Source: Flavobacteriaceae bacterium UBA6231 (GTDB lineage: Bacteria; Bacteroidota; Bacteroidia; Flavobacteriales; Flavobacteriaceae). Taken from it: 6,733 bases of DNA. The notes under the pieces were generated by a model. That model saw only the letters and a program-made list of their open reading frames with translations, did not search any database and was not told the origin of the DNA. The position numbers and the translations under genes were made by a program. The stretch is from assembly GCA_002441545.1 (NCBI GenBank), contig DJWL01000119.1:1-6733 (forward strand). Reading direction: 5' to 3'. How positions within the stretch are numbered: the stretch's first letter is position 1; every line of letters begins with the position of its first letter. Shown piece by piece: positions 5,773 to 6,733 of this stretch.

Positions 5773-6510
5773 TCAAACAGCATTAATTTCAGCAAGAGCT
5801 ATATAACTTTCTTTATGTGTAGAAAAATTTTGAAGCATGTCATCTGCTTCAGGATTTCCCATAATGTCTATGAAGTCTTCAAAAATTTCAGAACATAAAT
5901 CTAACTCAATTAAATTAAACATATTTTCGATGTTATCCATATTATAAGCATTCCATAAATATGAATCATATAGAATTGACGACCACTGTTTAGATGAATT
6001 TTGAGTGATATTAAAATCTTGAAAGAAACGAATATTAATGGACTTTATTTCAAGATTATCGTTAACAATTACATCAATAGTAAAATCTATTTCATTAAAA
6101 AATTTCTTAGAAAAAGACAAGAAATGTTCCAAATAAATAAAGAAGTCTGAACCATTGGTCAAAGATCGAATGAATTTAAAAAAATTATTGTTTTTGTATT
6201 CATTATATTGATTGGAATTATACATTTTAGTACTAGAAAATCTATAACTGTTGATTAAAATATCTTGAGATTTAGGATAAAAATTTCCCGAAGTAGAAGC
6301 TAAAAATGAGTCATCATCAATTTCTAAAACTGTTGTTCCTGTCGAAATCCTTGTATGATCAGGACACTTGATAAAACGAGAAGCATCGGCAAATTTACGA
6401 TTTGAATTTATTGTGTGAGTTAATGATAGATTATCTATCACACTCAGGAGTTTAGATTCTAAAAAAGAAATACTTTCTTTAAATTCTGGTGTTGTTCTGT
6501 AATCAATCAT
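5773..6510 (-). CDS. Tandem paralog family 2, second gene, 245 aa, unknown function
   Basis: The ATG at 6510 is chosen because AAGGA lies seven bases upstream and the opening MIDYRTTPEFKESISFLESK aligns with the downstream paralog. An upstream start in the same frame (6561) would overlap the previous coding remnant and break that alignment. The middle shows EIDFTIDVIVNDNLEI. The C-terminus shows MFNLIELDLCSEIFEDFIDI, then NPEADDM and ESYIALAEI, the family signature. The same signature appears, disrupted, in the fragment just upstream. No enzyme motif, signal peptide or membrane segment is visible. If the upstream gene is broken by a mobile element, this gene and its downstream partner have lost their native leader. 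They would depend on read-through or on a weak internal promoter. Confidence 0.9.
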   Translation of the reverse strand: MIDYRTTPEFKESISFLESKLLSVIDNLSLTHTINSNRKFADASRFIKCPDHTRISTGTTVLEIDDDSFLASTSGNFYPKSQDILINSYRFSSTKMYNSNQYNEYKNNNFFKFIRSLTNGSDFFIYLEHFLSFSKKFFNEIDFTIDVIVNDNLEIKSINIRFFQDFNITQNSSKQWSSILYDSYLWNAYNMDNIENMFNLIELDLCSEIFEDFIDIMGNPEADDMLQNFSTHKESYIALAEINAV

Positions 6511-6535
6511 AGATTTGTCCTTTTTGAAGTAAAAT

Positions 6536-6709
6536 TTAACAAACACAATACATTTTTGCAAGCATTATATAATCATCTTTATTATCTGAAAACTTTTTTA
6601 TCAACTCATCTGCATTGGGGTTATCCATAATTTCTGAAAAATTTTCAAAATAACTAAAACAGAAACTTAATTCTATGAAATTTAAAATATCATCTATTGT
6701 ACTGACATT
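6536..6709 (-). pseudogene. C-terminal remnant of tandem paralog family 2, first gene
   Basis: From 6709 to the TAA at 6538-6536 the minus strand encodes 57 residues. They align without gaps to the ends of the two following proteins: NVSTIDDILNFIELSFC against NMDNIENMFNLIELDLC, then NPNADELIKKF against NPEADDMLQNF, then DDYIMLAKM against ESYIALAEI. Upstream of 6709 the similarity stops. The frame continues through GGGGTAGTTCAT and meets TAG at 6727-6725. No start codon with a binding site is present in the visible part. This is best read as a third family member whose N-terminal part was separated or removed by insertion of a TnpB-type element ending at about 6710. The rest of the gene may lie beyond the element. 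Only 24 bases of the junction are visible, so an alternative such as recombination cannot be excluded. Confidence 0.65.
6564..6592 (-). promoter_or_regulatory. Possible weak promoter inside the upstream remnant
   Basis: TTTTCA (6592-6587) is followed after 17 bases by a perfect TATAAT (6569-6564), reading toward the gene starting at 6510. It lies inside the 3' coding end of the paralog remnant. The -35 match is only 4 of 6 and the region is AT-rich, so chance is a real possibility. It matters because the natural promoter of this array appears to be separated by the element at the right edge. Confidence 0.3.
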
Positions 6710-6733
6710 ATGAACTACCCCGCCCTAAAGGAC
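6710..6733 (-). mobile_element. Apparent 3' end of an IS200/IS605-type TnpB element (omegaRNA end), cut by window edge
   Basis: The minus strand from the window end reads GTCC, loop TTTA, GGGC, then GGGGTAGTTCAT. GTCC and GGGC pair (one G-T wobble) around the TTTA loop, and the following GGGG should pair with CCCC just outside the window. A CCCC-GTCC-TTTA-GGGC-GGGG hairpin is, to my knowledge, the common right-end structure of IS605-type tnpB elements, where it forms the 3' part of the omegaRNA scaffold. Its G+C content stands out against the flank. The exact element boundary between GGGG and AATGTC cannot be fixed here. It matches the kind of end expected for the clade of the TnpB seen at 1-613. 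Confidence 0.6.

Noticed and set aside
1..6733. CRISPR array, tRNA or rRNA genes
   Set aside because: I saw no regularly spaced direct repeats and no cloverleaf or rRNA-like sequence on either strand.

Overview
The window is AT-rich (about 30% G+C by eye) and tightly packed, and every gene I can support is on the minus strand, so the biological order runs from high to low coordinates. The genes have clear Shine-Dalgarno sites and near-consensus sigma70-type promoters. Most products are small soluble proteins I do not recognise, with no host housekeeping genes. This fits an accessory stretch of a large AT-rich bacteriophage (possibly a jumbo phage) of a Gram-negative host. The assignment is inferred from layout, because no capsid, tail or replication gene is present.

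Layout in the direction of transcription: (1) At the right edge (6710-6733) is the apparent 3' end of an IS200/IS605-type TnpB element, seen as half of a G-rich hairpin with a TTTA loop. It is joined to the C-terminal remnant of a gene (6536-6709). (2) Two full-length paralogs of that remnant follow (5773-6510 and 4986-5744). (3) A second, unrelated-looking family of three tandem paralogs (4142-4867, 3442-4140, 2820-3440) forms an operon with its own promoter and a hairpin terminator. (4) A single gene of visibly higher G+C (2165-2680) has an extended -10 promoter, a very strong ribosome binding site and a UUCG-loop terminator. (5) A two-gene overlapping operon follows (1331-2080 and 661-1338), with its promoter directly behind that terminator. 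(6) At the left edge is the N-terminal 204 residues of a TnpB protein (613 to beyond base 1), missed by plain ORF calling because it is cut by the window end. It has a TTGACT-16-TATAAT promoter that overlaps the stop codon of the preceding gene.

The main observation is that two arrays of fast-diverging tandem paralogs are flanked by TnpB-type mobile element sequences. One element appears to have inserted into the first gene of an array: paralog homology stops exactly where the element-like hairpin ends, and the joined reading frame hits a stop codon. A second hairpin with the same CTTTAG core and trailing GGGG lies in the last codons of the gene just upstream of tnpB. That gene's C-terminus may therefore be element-derived. 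TnpB proteins are known RNA-guided DNA nucleases, so the elements could act as homing-type passengers in this genome. The function of both paralog families is unknown to me.
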